NCBI RefSeq assembly: GCF_000276665.1
Contig: NW_004955404.1
Span: 29,497,838 to 29,561,837, forward strand
Origin: Chinchilla lanigera
Taxonomy: Eukaryota > Chordata > Mammalia > Rodentia > Chinchillidae
Direction: 5' to 3'
DNA length: 64,000 nucleotides
A model generated the notes under the pieces. The model saw only the letters and a list, made by a program, of their open reading frames with translations. It did not search any database and was not told the DNA's origin. This document shows, piece after piece, positions 13,083 through 25,090 of the stretch (within the stretch, counting starts at the first letter, position 1; each line of letters starts with the position of its first letter). The translations under genes were made by a program, and so were the position numbers.

Positions 13083-13232
13083 TCTTTCTCTATGTTATGT
13101 AGCATACTAAGGAAACTGAGAAGCAAGGTAGTTAAGTAATTTGTCCAAAGGCACAAAATTGAAATTATTAGGCATGGCATTTGAAAGTGGGCAGTCTGAT
13201 TCTAAAGTCTATATGTTTGCTATGTTGTACTC
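13083..13232 (-). mobile_element. MIR SINE
   Basis: 'gaaactgagaagcaaggtag', 'atttgtccaaaggcacaaaa' and 'gcagtctgattctaaagtct' are the MIR core in reverse. Confidence 0.62.
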
Positions 13233-13429
13233 CTTCCTTATCTATTATAGTTAGAACACCTTATTAATCTTATTAAAAGATATGTAAATTCTTTTGTTGA
13301 TAATTGAGGTTTTCAGTTATAGTTCCAAATCAGATCAAATTGCTTTCGCTTCAAAATCTACCTACCCCTTATTGCAAATGCTCTCATTTTATAGCTCTTG
13401 TTTTCCCTCCACTTTAGTTGATTTTGGTG

Positions 13430-14010
13430 ATTAAAGAGAACTGTTCGTCTGCAACAAAAGCAAAACATTTCTGCCGATAGCAAAAAGTGACAGCTGAAAC
13501 AGCATTTAAAGTACATCTTGAATAAATGTTCAAAAGCATGGCCTTAGGGCAATTTCCTGTTTTACTGGAAAATCTACTTTGCTAGTGTCTGATAAAATTG
13601 TATGAACAGTGGAAGCTTAATTCTCTAAGGCATGTTCTATGAAGCATTTGACAGCTTATCTGATGAAATCCACTCTACTACCAGTACAGAGAGACTGTGT
13701 GCCCCTCATGGAGGAAACCTTGTCTGAATGGCTCTTGTAGCCTTGGGGCTGATGTTATTAGTTCTTAAATGAACTGATTAGTGTTTCGTTGACTTATTTC
13801 CCAGCAACTGCACTTATGCCTGACATGTCACAGGTTTTCCATCTTGTATAATCAATCTGCTGTTGAAAATGACTTGCCGGTATATGGAAATATTATTAGA
13901 GCTATTTAATACTTGGAGCCATCCAGGTGATTCAATAAATTTAGACAAAATTAAATCATTACTCACATAATATTGGGTGAAGTGTCATTTAAGCTCACAA
14001 TTAAATGTCC
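13430..14010. other. Repeat-poor island, candidate conserved non-coding sequence
   Basis: Moderate base composition, no repeat match, and homeobox-like TAAT cores (for example 'tataatcaatctgctg' near 13847-13862). No coding signal was seen. Confidence 0.3.
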
Positions 14011-14751
14011 TACTTTCCGTAAACTATGGCAGGAAAAAACTACCATTCATAAATGGAATGCCAAGTGGCTTGTCCCAGTGCCTCATGCTATGAAGTGGTA
14101 GAAAATGGTATGATAAAAATAATTGGTCCATCTAAAATACTCCCTAGTGTACAGACTAATAATGCATTAACATGAATAACTCTTCAAATTCAAGTACAAC
14201 CCCTAAGATTTCCTATCCAAAAGCCAAAAATTTATGCCAGGTCTCCCAGCTTATTCTGAGCTTCACTAACTGTCAAAACATGTGGTTACATATTCAATCA
14301 ATATCAGGCTTGTGGCATTCCACCTAGTTGCAAGAGGTTATGGGGTGTATGTCTGTGGGAGTGGTAGGATCTACCACCCCCTTTGCACCAAGTGCAGACC
14401 AGCCTGTTTAAAGAAAACAATGTTTATGATCTGATATAAATGTGATCTCTCCAAAATGATTTAAAATATATCCTTTGGGATGAGCTATCTTAGAACCAAG
14501 CTGGAAAACCAAACAGCATTTATGGGTTCCCATAAAATTATTTTGGGAGTTTTCCATAGAGTTATGTTCCAACTCTCCATCGCTTTTATTCATTGAATTT
14601 TGGAGTGCTATCACATTAAAAGGAAAATGTTGACTATATTTACCATATAGATTTTGTAGAGAATACTGTTCTTCATATCACACAGTGTCTTCTTTGAGAA
14701 AAGCCAAGGATGCCTCTGTAGGGTTTCAAAATTGTTCCACTTGTAAATCAT

Positions 14752-14754
<3 letters not shown>

Positions 14755-14784
<30 letters not shown>
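14755..14784 (+). repeat. T30 homopolymer
   Basis: Thirty consecutive T. It may be the tail of a reversed retroposon, but no element body or duplication was recognised beside it. Confidence 0.9.
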
Positions 14785-14785
<1 letters not shown>

Positions 14786-15184
14786 GTCTTGTGAATGCTG
14801 AAGAGCACTGTTGGTCAACGTAGAGTCAAACTTGCAGCTCACTGCTAGAAAGAGCAAGAGTTTCTTGGATTTTGTGTACTAATCTCATTCTTGGCTCCAT
14901 TTTTAATCTCATCTACTCTTGGGATGCTTTTTCTCTGCCACTTATTTGGTCTGGAATAGTATCTAGCTACAGGGTATGCTTTTTTGAGCCACGTGGAATT
15001 TCTCTAGAGCTTGTCAGGGAATAAATAACTCACTGATTAAATGCCTTAGGATTAAGTTTATTCATGCTTCACACTCTAAGGTGATGAAACAAGGATGAAG
15101 GGGAGAATGCGGGGTTCAGAGTTTGAGGATCCTGAGCATCTGACAAAGTTGGTGACCTACACAATTCCTGGTTGCTAGCTCTGC

Positions 15185-15279
15185 AATGCCAAAGGAGTTA
15201 CCTAACTTCTCTGGGTTTCTCTTTCCATATTTCTTAAATGAGAAAGGTAATATCTCATACATTTTTGTGAATATTGCAT
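15185..15279 (+). mobile_element. MIR SINE fragment
   Basis: 'gagttacctaacttctctgg' followed by 'cttaaatgagaaaggtaata' is the MIR centre. It adjoins a reversed L2. Confidence 0.42.
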
Positions 15280-15700
15280 GAGACCATTCATTGATTTATT
15301 CAACCAGTAAAGTGACTGTTGGGTACCAATTGCTCTGCATGCTGGGGATAGAACAGAAAGCAGCACCAAAAGGCCACAAAGGTCTTTAAAAGTGTGTATT
15401 CTTGGTTGGGGGGGGGATAAACAAGATAATAAATAAATAATATCATTTGAGATAGTAGTTAGTGCTATGGTGGTAGTGATGGAGAGCTGGTCATGAGTCT
15501 CATTGAGAAGGTGACACTGTGCCTGAGCTGGGGTGAGGGGTGGCATCAGTCATATGAAGCAGAGGAAAGAGCAGTTCAGAGTGCATCAGGGAAAAAGCTC
15601 AGCAAATGCAAAGGCTGTGACATGGAGACCTAGTGGTCAAATCTACAGAGCTGAACTGTGAGAAGCACCTAGAATTAGGATGAATTCTGTCTTGCTGCAT
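15280..15700 (-). mobile_element. L2 LINE fragment
   Basis: Reverse L2 order is clear: 'attcattgatttattcaacc', 'tgctggggatagaacagaaa', 'ataaacaagataataaataa', then 'gcaaatgcaaaggctgtgac'. Confidence 0.62.
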
Positions 15701-15804
15701 CCACAGGGTTGCCTTTCCCAATGGCAAACATGCTCTATGTTAGACTTCTCATCTCAACCAAGAAAAATGAAGCAGCAATTTTATCTCTTTTGCTCCTACT
15801 TGAC

Positions 15805-16028
15805 ACATAAGCATTGAATGTATTTATTAGGTGCAGTATGATGCTTTGATATAGGTATACATTATGTAATTCTCAAATACAGTACTGTTAACCGTAGTCA
15901 TCGTACTGTGCAAGAGAACATCAGAATTTATTTTGCCTAACTGTAACTTTGTACCCAAAGATAAATCTCTCCTTCCAAACTTCCCCTTGTAGGTTCTCCA
16001 GCCTCTGGTAACCACTATTGTACTCTCC
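15805..16028 (-). mobile_element. L1 3' UTR fragment, left part
   Basis: This is antisense L1M-type tail sequence ('gatgctttgatataggtata', 'ctccagcctctggtaacc'). It continues at 16586 after the GC-rich block that interrupts it. Confidence 0.7.
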
Positions 16029-16591
16029 ACTTTTATCCCAGCAGGCCAGCGGCAGCTTTACGGCGGGGGAGTGGATAACCTCAGCAAGCCCACACCTTTA
16101 TTTCCCCTGCAGTTCAGGCTGGTTTCTGGTTTCTGGTTTCCGTTCAGCCTGCAGCAGTCAGTGCCCCTTTCCCAGCTTGCACTCCGCTGGGAGCCGCTAG
16201 GGGGAGGCAGAAGCTGTCCTGAGTTCCAAGCTCAGTTAGCCCCTCTCCAAGATGGCTCCAGGCCAATTGCCTTGTCCTGCTGGATGGCCCAATCTACGCC
16301 ACCCACTAGCTAGTGTAGTCCACAGTGTCCACTGTGCCGTTGCACTGTTGCCTCTCAGTGGGGGCCTGTGGGGTGGGAGCAGTCACTGTGTGTCCACAGG
16401 TGTTAACCGGTTCTCCCACACAGTGAGTCCTAACTCTCGGGGAAGGTGCCACCCCTCCCCTACTTCTTCCTTGAAGTTTCTCTCTCTGCTCTCCCTGTTG
16501 GCTTCCGTTCTAGCTTCAGATTCTTCCTGGGTCCAGGGGACCCACTTCTCTCCTTCTTCTCTTCCTCACATTGCTATCTCTCTCTACTTTT
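16029..16591. other. GC-rich block of about 550 bp interrupting an L1
   Basis: The block is visibly richer in G+C and CpG than its surroundings and splits an L1 tail. The flanks share 'acttttnt' (16029-16034 and 16586-16591), with a longer imperfect match around it. It has no LTR-style TG...CA ends, no A tail and no known SINE body. It contains open frames of 60-121 codons on the plus strand with no recognisable protein. Its family is not identified. Confidence 0.5.
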
Positions 16592-16830
16592 CTAACATTG
16601 ACTTGTTTAGATTCTGAGTAACATTATGCATTATTTGATTTTCTGCACCTGGCTTACTTCACTTAACCTAATGTTCTCTAGATTTACCCATGTTGCTGCA
16701 TATGACGGGATTTTGTTCTTTTTTAAGGCTGAATAGTATTCCTGTGTATATACATTTTCTTTATCTGTTCATCCACTGATGGACCCTTAGGTTGATTCCA
16801 TATGTCTGGCATTGTGATAGACAAAGCAGT
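16586..16830 (-). mobile_element. L1 3' fragment, right part
   Basis: This is the antisense L1 tail with the 'cacctggcttacttcactta' and 'tttatctgttcatccactga' segments. It is collinear with 15805-16028, so the two were one copy before the intervening block arrived. Confidence 0.72.
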
Positions 16831-18010
16831 AACTGAAGCGCTACTACACATAAATGGTCATCCTTTATGCATCAGAAGATTGACCCTCCCTGCCAGTCCC
16901 AGGAATTTCTCAGTAAAGTACACTTCCAGCTCTTTTCCCTCAAGAGTGTCTCAGAAGTCCAAAAAGCTTCTCTTGCTGGTGCTTAGTAAAACCTAATGCT
17001 CTGCACCTGAGTTCTTTTCACTAACATTCACACTCATAACCTCATGAGAAAAGCAATAGCATTTTTCTCAGTTCCTAAGGTAGATACAAATGTGAGAAAA
17101 AGGCACTTATTTATTTTCCATTCTAGGATAAATTTATAGATAACAAGTAGTGGAAACAGGATAAAAAAACAAAACTGAACAGGACTCTCTTCTCTTGGGA
17201 CTTCCTGATATCTGCATGAGTTTTTCTGAGATAAGAACCATGTGACAATTGTTAGATACTTGGGTTTGGGTCTTGTGGCTTGGTTGTTGTTGTCATTGTT
17301 CATTTTATCCAGAAAAATGGCAATTAGGGAGGCCCTTAATATATTGTTTTCATCATTCTCTTCTAAAACTTTAGAACTCTCCCATGGACGACACAAAACT
17401 GATTCACCACGGGATTCTGAAAACAAGAAAACCATCTTGATTAGGTTTATTTACACAGTTGGGTGTGTTGGCCTTGGTTCTTCAAATTTATTGATACTAA
17501 CTAAAAAGCAAACAAGTACAACTTCGTGCAACCCAGTGATTCCACTAGAACACCGCATATATTTGTTTGGCTCTAATAAAACAGTGACAGCCTAACACCA
17601 GCAGGTTCATATTTGTGAAAGGATACTACTTTTTAAAAACTCAAAAGAACCCCTTTAGTTACAGTTATGGGAGTGCAAAAGAGAGGAGTTAATTTTTTAA
17701 AGCATAATGTGCTTTACAAATATAAAACTATTGAAATCAAGACCCAGCATTTGCCATTTGGGTTTCCCCTTAACTCAACTTGATGTGAATTCCAGGGTTT
17801 AGTACCACTGATGAGCTTCCAGGCTTGTCAAAGAACAAATGAAAAACAAAAGGTAGTAGACAGTTCATGAGTTTCTTCCATCCACTCTGTTCCCTAGTCA
17901 AAAGCACCAATTCCGAGCTCTGAGTACGTGTTTCTAGAACCTCCTGCTTCCTTCCTTTAAATACAATTCCGAACACTGCATGTAACTTGTATCATTCAAT
18001 TTTCCTGCAG
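16831..18010. other. No gene or repeat recognised
   Basis: Overlapping open frames of 133 (minus) and 117 (plus) codons around 17034-17595 encode nothing recognisable and lack support for translation. Confidence 0.55.
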
Positions 18011-18028
18011 TCTTCTGATAGTAATCTT

Positions 18029-18118
18029 TTTTTGGTTTTTTTCCGGTACCAGGAACCAAACTCACGACCTTGCGCTTGCCAGGCAGGCGCTTTGCCACTG
18101 AGCTAAATCCCCAGCCCC
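18029..18118 (-). mobile_element. ID-type SINE, minus orientation, young copy
   Basis: A T run is followed by the reverse complement of the ID body ('ggtaccaggaacc' to 'ctaaatccccagcccc'). A perfect 15-bp duplication 'tctgatagtaatctt' flanks it at 18014-18028 and 18119-18133. Confidence 0.95.
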
Positions 18119-18489
18119 TCTGATAGTAATCTTGAAACATCTCCAACAGACTAAATCAAACATGTGCTGCACACACTTGCGCAATATTCAAAACATAAAC
18201 AGGTGCCTGTGAAATACACATAGCACTTACAGACTCTCCAGGGACACATGCACAGGAAATCTGCTTGGTTCCTGAGGCAGAGAAGAGCCCATCTCCAATC
18301 CTGTGGGTCCTACCTTTTTCTGTGCCACTCAATGAGTCCTAAGCAAAGCCTGCCTCCTTCCTCTGCACAGGGCAGAAACTGAGTATGACAAACACAAGTG
18401 AGGCAAAGTAGGGGTTGTAAGTTGGTCCGAGGGATGCCATGGAGTATATCTTGTCTCTACAGATCCATGTCCCTTCATAAAACAAGAGA

Positions 18490-18522
18490 GGCTTATGGAG
18501 GTCTTATGCCCCTCCATAAGCC
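18490..18522. repeat. 12-bp perfect inverted repeat, 9-bp loop
   Basis: The arms are 'ggcttatggagg' and 'cctccataagcc'. It is not within a recognised repeat. Confidence 0.85.
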
Positions 18523-19284
18523 CAACTTATGACTCTCCCAGAGTACTTGCTTCCACAGTGCTCCAGGAATCAGCATCCTGAAAATGTCTTCTTTTGACCC
18601 TGGGCACAGAAGTCTCCTTCGCTCCTGATTGGTGGCCATGGATGAACAGTGCTGTGCAACAGGACCAGCTACCAGTGTGTGAAGGTCATCAGGGCAACAG
18701 GCAAATCAGGCACAGAAGCAGAGGAGCACAGAGCTCAGCCACTCCAGAGGTTGTTGAAAAGTCAGATTTCCCAGCTTAAAAGATGCTAATACAAAAAGAA
18801 AAGGAGTTGGGGAAGAGTCTGGAAGAGCCACAAAGTTAAGATTGTTGGACATTTCCACAAAGCTCTTCTATTATGCTTGACTCACGATCCGCTAAAAAGA
18901 ACAGGAAGCATTCACCCTGCCCTCCACCAGATGGGAGCTGCAGCAGCCAGGGGTAAGACAGAAGGTTTCCTGGCAGGAAATTCATAGTGAAAAATTATCT
19001 GGCACTTCCGTCCTCCTTTGAAACTTTCACTTTGAAAATTAAAACTTTTATTTCCTCCTAAAATAAGCATTATGGGTAAAGTCAGAAAATAAAGGTAAAT
19101 AACACTCAGACAATCAGAGAGAAGAGAATATACAGAGAGGACAGAGAGACAGAGAGATTATCTTTAATAAGTAAGTAGAAGAGAGAATAGTTCTTGCCAG
19201 GAAAAGACTTCTGAGCACAGTGACTATCAGCTTTACCCAGCTACAGTGCACTGCCTCACCCCAAGCTAAAAAGTAATGGGGTCA

Positions 19285-19392
19285 ACTTGTCATGGACTGA
19301 GAACTCCAAAACTGTGAGCCAAAATAAAACCTCTCTTGGTGAGTTGATTATCTTGGGTTTTTGTTACAGCAATGGAAAGCTGGCTAACACAT
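19285..19392 (+). mobile_element. MaLR-type LTR, 3' end only
   Basis: The 3' signature is present ('actgtgagccaaaataaaac', then 'ttgttacagcaatggaaagc' and 'taacaca'). The 5' three quarters are missing. Confidence 0.5.
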
Positions 19393-19631
19393 TCACATTT
19401 TAAAACTGAACTACCCTTTAGTTCTCCAGGATAAAAGGACTATAAGGAGGTAGAAGACCCCCTCTTTGGTATGATATCAGTGTCCAGTGACATGGATGGG
19501 ATCTTCGCTCAACACTTTCAGTAACACGTTAGAGGAATCTCAGCAAATTTGCTCCTTACCTGTCCATTTGCATATATTATTTCAGTCCATTTTAACAGCA
19601 ACTTCTTGAAATGCCCTTTAATACTGCTACA

Positions 19632-19752
19632 TTATACACAAAGTAGAAACCACAATTCAAGAGATTAAATTAGCAAACATAGCACAACTGGAGCAAGAAT
19701 ATGAACTCAGACCAGGCAGCCCTGGATACCATCTCTTTATCCCTACACTGCT
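19632..19752 (-). mobile_element. MIR SINE
   Basis: 'caagagattaaattagcaaa' and 'gaatatgaactcagaccagg' match reversed MIR. Confidence 0.5.
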
Positions 19753-20228
19753 GTGGGCCTGAGCACCTAATCTCAACCCATCTCCTCTCCAGCTCCATTT
19801 AATTTAGGGACTCAAGCTTTGTGCAATCTAACCAAAGCATTAAAACCTGGAAACTCGGGCAACTTTAATCAACGTAAGTACATTGTTTAGCATAAGAAGA
19901 GCATGGGGGTGTTGCATTCGATGTGTTTCTTAGCCAGCTGCTAAGCTGGAAAATAATGTTAATTTTCTCAATCCAGTGCCACCACTACACTTCAGGCAGT
20001 CCTGTCTAGGAGACTAGCGGTTCCATCTTGGCAAGTCCAGCTGATCATCTTGGCATGCCCTGGGGCTTATTTCCACCATTATGCTATTCACTTAGTTCCC
20101 AGAACAATACATGGTTTGGTTATCCTCCTGCCTCAGCTAATGATCTACTATAGTCTCTTATGCAGGCAATTTCTGCTGTTTAACCTGTAAATGTTGTAGG
20201 ATCCCAGGAGTCAGCCCACTCCCCTCTT

Positions 20229-20387
20229 TTTTTTGTGGGGGTGTCTTTTTTGAGGCAGGGTCTCACTATGCAGTGCAGGCTGGCCTTGAGCTCACTTATG
20301 TGGCCCAGGCTGTCCTTGAACTCACAATGATCCACCTACCTCAGCCTCCCGAGTGCTGGGATTACAGGCGTGTGCCACCACGCCCAG
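20229..20387 (-). mobile_element. B1 SINE (7SL-derived), minus orientation
   Basis: The reverse-complement B1 body ends 'gccaccacgcccag'. The 'ccaggctg(g/t)ccttga' segment appears twice, which is the internal duplication typical of rodent B1. A perfect 10-bp duplication 'ctcccctctt' lies at 20219-20228 and 20388-20397. The A tail appears as a T-rich run at the left. Confidence 0.92.
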
Positions 20388-20564
20388 CTCCCCTCTTCTC
20401 TAACCACATCAACTCTCTGATTGCATTTATCCACTATCTCAGTTTCAAACACCATCTATCTGCCATGGCTCTCAAGTGCCCCCCCCCCCAAAAAAAGATC
20501 TGGTTTAACATTTTCAGTGTCCTAGATACAATGGACTAGATACCATAGATGTCCGATGGACATC

Positions 20565-21390
20565 TATCTGTCAGGCAGTTCAAACTCCACATAAACAAAA
20601 CAAAACTTTTGCTTCTCCTTCAAATCATAATCCTCCTCCTCAACCTTTCCAACTTTAGTAAATGGGGCTGCCTTTATTCAGTTGCTCTAACTGAAAATCT
20701 AAGGGTCATCCTTCAGGTCTTTTTCATACATACCACATTGTATCCAATTATAATCTTCAACGTTAAAAAAACCCTAGAAGTATTTCTAGAATCTCAAGAT
20801 TTCTCCAGACTCTGCTGCTCTTTCCTTGTCTCAACTACCACTATCTGCCACATATACAATGGCGATAATCTCCCCGTGCATCAGCAGCTTCCTCTTCCTC
20901 ATGTTTAGAGTTTATTCCCAATGTACTCTGGATAAAATCCAGCTGTTTTGGATGCCCTGAAAAATTCTTGCCCTTCTGATATCTATGATCTCATGACGTT
21001 TCTGTTTTCCCTCCCTCATTCTTTTCTTACAACAAACTCTTTTAGTTGCCTATCAAACTCATTTCTACCTCAGGGCCTTTGCACTTGCTATTTCCTTTGC
21101 TCAGATGGCTCTTCCAGCTGTCTCATAATGTATGCTCTCATTTTACTCATGTCTTCAAAAATACCTTGCTCTGGCTGTACCTGTCTTGCAGGCTACATTT
21201 GGATTAGTAAAGCTATGGCTAATATAATTATTTTGTTTATTTTCTCTCCTTCTGTAGGATGAAAGCTCCATATCAGCAAGGATCTGGCTGCCTTTGTTCT
21301 CAGTGGTATTTAAGGTGCTATTTGCAGAACACAGCCTAATGTATATTAGCCCCTCTCCAATAAGTGTCAAGTGAATAGATGAACTGGTGG
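20565..21390 (+). mobile_element. L2 LINE 3' part
   Basis: Landmarks in order are 'gggctgcctttattcagttg', 'tggataaaatccagc', 'ctcagggcctttgcacttgc' and 'aggatgaaagctccatatca'. It is a long copy for this ancient family, and not coding. Confidence 0.7.
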
Positions 21391-21394
21391 GTTA

Positions 21395-21640
21395 GTGTAG
21401 GAGAATGTAACCTTGAAAAGGCAATGAGTAAGAGACAGCACTGCTGGCGTGACCCAGGCAAAAGACACTGAGTATTACAAGCCACTAGTAGTTTGGATTC
21501 TATTCTAAAAACAATAGGACAGTTAAGAGGAATCTCAGAGAGAACAGACATCATCAGATTAATGTTTTAAAAGGAGCTGCCTGCTTCATGGGGTGATATG
21601 ATTTCAGATAATTTCTCAGAAGCTTGTGTATCAATCAGAT
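21395..21640 (-). mobile_element. Possible L2 fragment in opposite orientation
   Basis: This weakly matches the reverse of the L2 interior ('cagacatcatcagattaatg'). It lies directly beside the plus-strand L2. Confidence 0.3.
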
Positions 21641-24620
21641 TTTAGTATATCAACTGATAGTTTAAGACATTACAGTGACCTTTAGTTTTATAAAATATAG
21701 ACTTCATGAGCAACGGGGACTTCCTTTGAAGGTAGCTAAAATGATTCCCACTATAAACTAAGTAAATTGAAAGGAAAACCGTATTTTAATAAAGAAAAAG
21801 GAAGTTATTTCTCATTTTCATCCCCTATAATCTTATGGACCTAGAATTTTTATTGTTTGTTGGAACAACCTGAAAAATTAACTTACTTTCAGAATTTTAA
21901 AATCTACTTTCACTTTAATTAGGTGGAAACTAATTCATGGACATAGGAGCAGGTCACACCATGGAAAGGCCAAGTGAAGGAATTACAAAGGAGGTTTCTA
22001 CCCATGCTGGAATCATTTAAGCTGAATTCTCTACCCAGAACAATATAACTCCCTCTTTCCACAGCAAGAATGAAGGAGTACAATGGATTAATAAATCTAA
22101 AACAGACATTGAACTGAATGTCTGTTGAACTGAATATAAAAATATGTATTCTCGCTCTGGACCCTGGCAATGAGCAGTCATATTTTGAGATACTGCACAA
22201 TCTTCAAATGGAATTAAAATTTTTAAAGCAGCAATGGAGACATTCTCTGCTATTTTTAATGTAGTTTTTCTGACCTAAAACATCTATGAGGTAAAGAGAT
22301 CCATTAGAAGCAGAGGCATTAAAAGCTAAGGCAAAACCACACCAGAATATGATGGGATACCCAGCCAATTAATAAAAAGAGGCTTCAAACTCCAGGTCCT
22401 TGTCTATGGCAGCACAAGTGATATTTTCTTTAAAAATGTTTGCATGTAGAGGATGGATTCAATTAAGAAAATGGGAGAAACTAGCTCTGACCCCATGAGT
22501 CGTGCACACAGAAATATAAAACAGATGAGTTTATTTGCTATCAGTTGTATTTCAGGGGAAACACGGGTGGGTTTCAGGCAGACTTCCTCATTAAGCACTA
22601 ACAAATCCATTCCAAAGCTGACACATCCCTCTGCGGGAACAAAGGAAAAGTGACCAAATGTGGGTGGCATGTGAGTTATAAAAATGATGAATTCGATGAT
22701 GACAATGTTTCTGCTCAGGGACAAACTAGAACACCGCAGAGAATAGGGGACAAGGATTTAAATGAAAGCAAAAAAGCAAATCTGGTTTTTAAAAGTATTT
22801 TCTCATCTTCTTAACTGAGCAATGTTAACAATTTTAAATTTTACTGCATTGACAATAAAGGCCTTGATGACAGGAATTATGTCTTACTACTTTAAAAAGT
22901 TCTTTAATGTCAAAAGTTCATTAAATGTTAGGTAATAGTAATAGAAGAGGAGAAGCAGAAAAGTAGGAAGAAATAAAGAAAGGAAAGAAAAACAGTCTCA
23001 TTTATTATCAGAGGCCTGATTTCTGAGATTGCAACAAGAAGTAAACAGGCAAAAATCAAAATCACAGAATTTGGTAATGTTTAGCACGTGTTTGGGCTTC
23101 ATTCCCAAGTCAAAAAGCACTCTCTTTATAATTAAGACAGCTGCCTTAATCAAAGCAGAGATTTTAAGTACACATTTCAAGTGCAGCTTTGCAAATGAGC
23201 ACAAGGTTACAATTCCTGCTGGATTCAACAAAACTCAGAGTGTGAGCAGAGCCTGCAGATTCAGGTGAACGGAGGGTGGGAGCCTCCTTGGCCTGGCGTT
23301 GCCTGTCCGCCCGCACCTTACAAGGCAAACAGAAAACTACGGCCATCGTCTTGCACTCCTCCAAATGTTTCACACACTGCCTAGGAAATGACCAGCAGGA
23401 ACTTTTAGCCGCTGTAAGAAAAAGAAAATTCTCTTTCCCTGGACCTGGAAGTAAACACGACCAAGATCACGGTGGCTGTTCATACTGTGTAAAGAGGATT
23501 TGGTACTGAAACCTTCCAGAAGGCAGAATTAGTCAGGGCGCTGCTTTGAAACACAGGTAAGTCCACTCCGCAATAGTGTGCCTGTGTGCTTTTCATGGTA
23601 ATAATCCTGCTGAGCGACTGGGTCAGCTAGAAAAATAATTCTACCCAATGGAGCATTACCTTCATCAGCAGGGACAGAAGTGATCAAAAGATTTTAGAAG
23701 TAAGAATTCTGCTCAGCAGAGGGGCCTGGCAGACCCTGCAAGTCTCTGTGGGCAGCGCTGGGATGAGTGGCCGGTTAGCATGTGAGGAGGAAAGGAAGAT
23801 TAGAACAGATGCATAAGACACTGATATAAGAGCTTAGAAAATGATGCAGTAACTGGTCTGGTTTAAATAAATCCATGTACCTCCCGCATCCCTCGAACTT
23901 CAAAATTTAGAAGCAGGAGTGAAACGATACTAGTCAGTGAGAACAAAGAGTTGTCAGTGAGATGACAGCAGACACTGTATGTCAAAAACATTTTAGAAGA
24001 TGGAGAACGCAACAAGTTACAACAGACTTAATGGAGCCCCCCAAAAAAAACTGCATAAAACTAAATCCTACCTTCTCACTCACTGTGCTTACGCTTCTCT
24101 GAGCAAACCTGGCTAACACACCCGCACAACCAATTATATTGAAATCAATTAAAATATATTTCATATATTTAAAATTATTAGCTAACTTCTATACCTAAAC
24201 AGTTCTTTTCAAGATAGTCTATTTCCCTAAAATTAACAAAATATGTTATTGAAATGCATATGTGATCTTCATTTGCACAATGTTATAAACTTTTCACAAA
24301 AGTTGTATAAAAATGAAAGCATTTAGTTAAGTTTTTTGGGGTGAGGGCACTCTCAATAAACGTGGGCAAGCTGAATGGTACGAAAGGACCTACTTTGTAA
24401 TAAATAGTGGAGCTGTGCTGCTGAGTGTCCTATTTGTCTCTGGGTAACTGGCAGACCCTTGAATTGAAAGTCAACGTATCGGTTTTGAAAAAGGCTTATG
24501 TGAAATGTGGGTCCTCACTGGCAGGATGTGCCTAAGGACCTGACTGACATGAAACACTGACGGACATGAAGCACTTCCATGAGCAGTGAAAACAGCAGTG
24601 GAAAAACCTAGTCATGCTTT
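21641..24620. other. No gene recognised; includes a repeat-poor island at 22900-23760
   Basis: Within the island a 20-bp near-palindrome (23131-23150) has arms ATTAAG and CTTAAT around the E-box CAGCTG, followed by the TCF-like 'atcaaag'. Small open frames here lack any family match. Confidence 0.45.
22101..22135. repeat. 10-bp inverted repeat with overlapping direct repeat
   Basis: The arms 'aacagacatt' and 'aatgtctgtt' have a 6-bp loop (22101-22126). The 11-mer 'ttgaactgaat' occurs at 22109-22119 and again at 22125-22135. Confidence 0.85.
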
Positions 24621-24629
24621 CATTTATTC

Positions 24630-25080
24630 TCTCAGTCTTTCATCCAAAAATATTTGCTGAATGCCTTCACAAAGTAGTAAACAAGATGAAGTTGTGCAAC
24701 CATGGAACTTGTCGGTGATGACACAAATGGGTGAATGAGTGAAGAATGAATAAGTAGTATAAATAACTATAAATCCATAGAGTCATAAGTGCTATAAAGA
24801 CAATAAAATAGGCTAATGGAGTAAAAAATGAGTGGGTCTTGGATATGCCTACTTTAGCTAGTGTGTCAGGAAAATCTCTCTGAGGACATGCCTGGTAAGA
24901 CTGAGTGGCCACACAAAGATCTTCGGGAAGAGCATCCAGGCAGAGGAATCAGCAGTCGCACAGGCTCTGAGGTGGAAATGAGTCCACTTTGCTCCAGTGT
25001 GGCTATGGCATTGATGGGGAGGGTGATGAGCATGGAGAACAGGAACAGGCCAGATTGTGCAGGGCTTTCTGTCCTCTAAT
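24630..25080 (-). mobile_element. L2 LINE fragment
   Basis: Landmarks are 'aaatatttgctgaatgcctt', 'aaaatctctctgaggacat', 'gaagagcatccaggcagagg' and 'gccagattgtgcagggcttt' in reverse L2 order. It directly adjoins the LTR at 25091. Confidence 0.65.
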
Positions 25081-25090
25081 AATTGTTCTG

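Noticed and set aside
14755..14900. A reversed SINE behind the T30 run
   Set aside because: The following sequence matches neither B1 nor ID, and no target-site duplication was found.
16018..16617. Plus-strand open frames of 60-121 codons as a gene with a Ser/Leu-rich product
   Set aside because: They lie wholly in the inserted GC-rich block and the L1 tail. There is no start context or family match.
17034..17595. 133-codon minus and 117-codon plus open frames
   Set aside because: Products look random (low-complexity, hydrophobic patches) and there is no supporting context.
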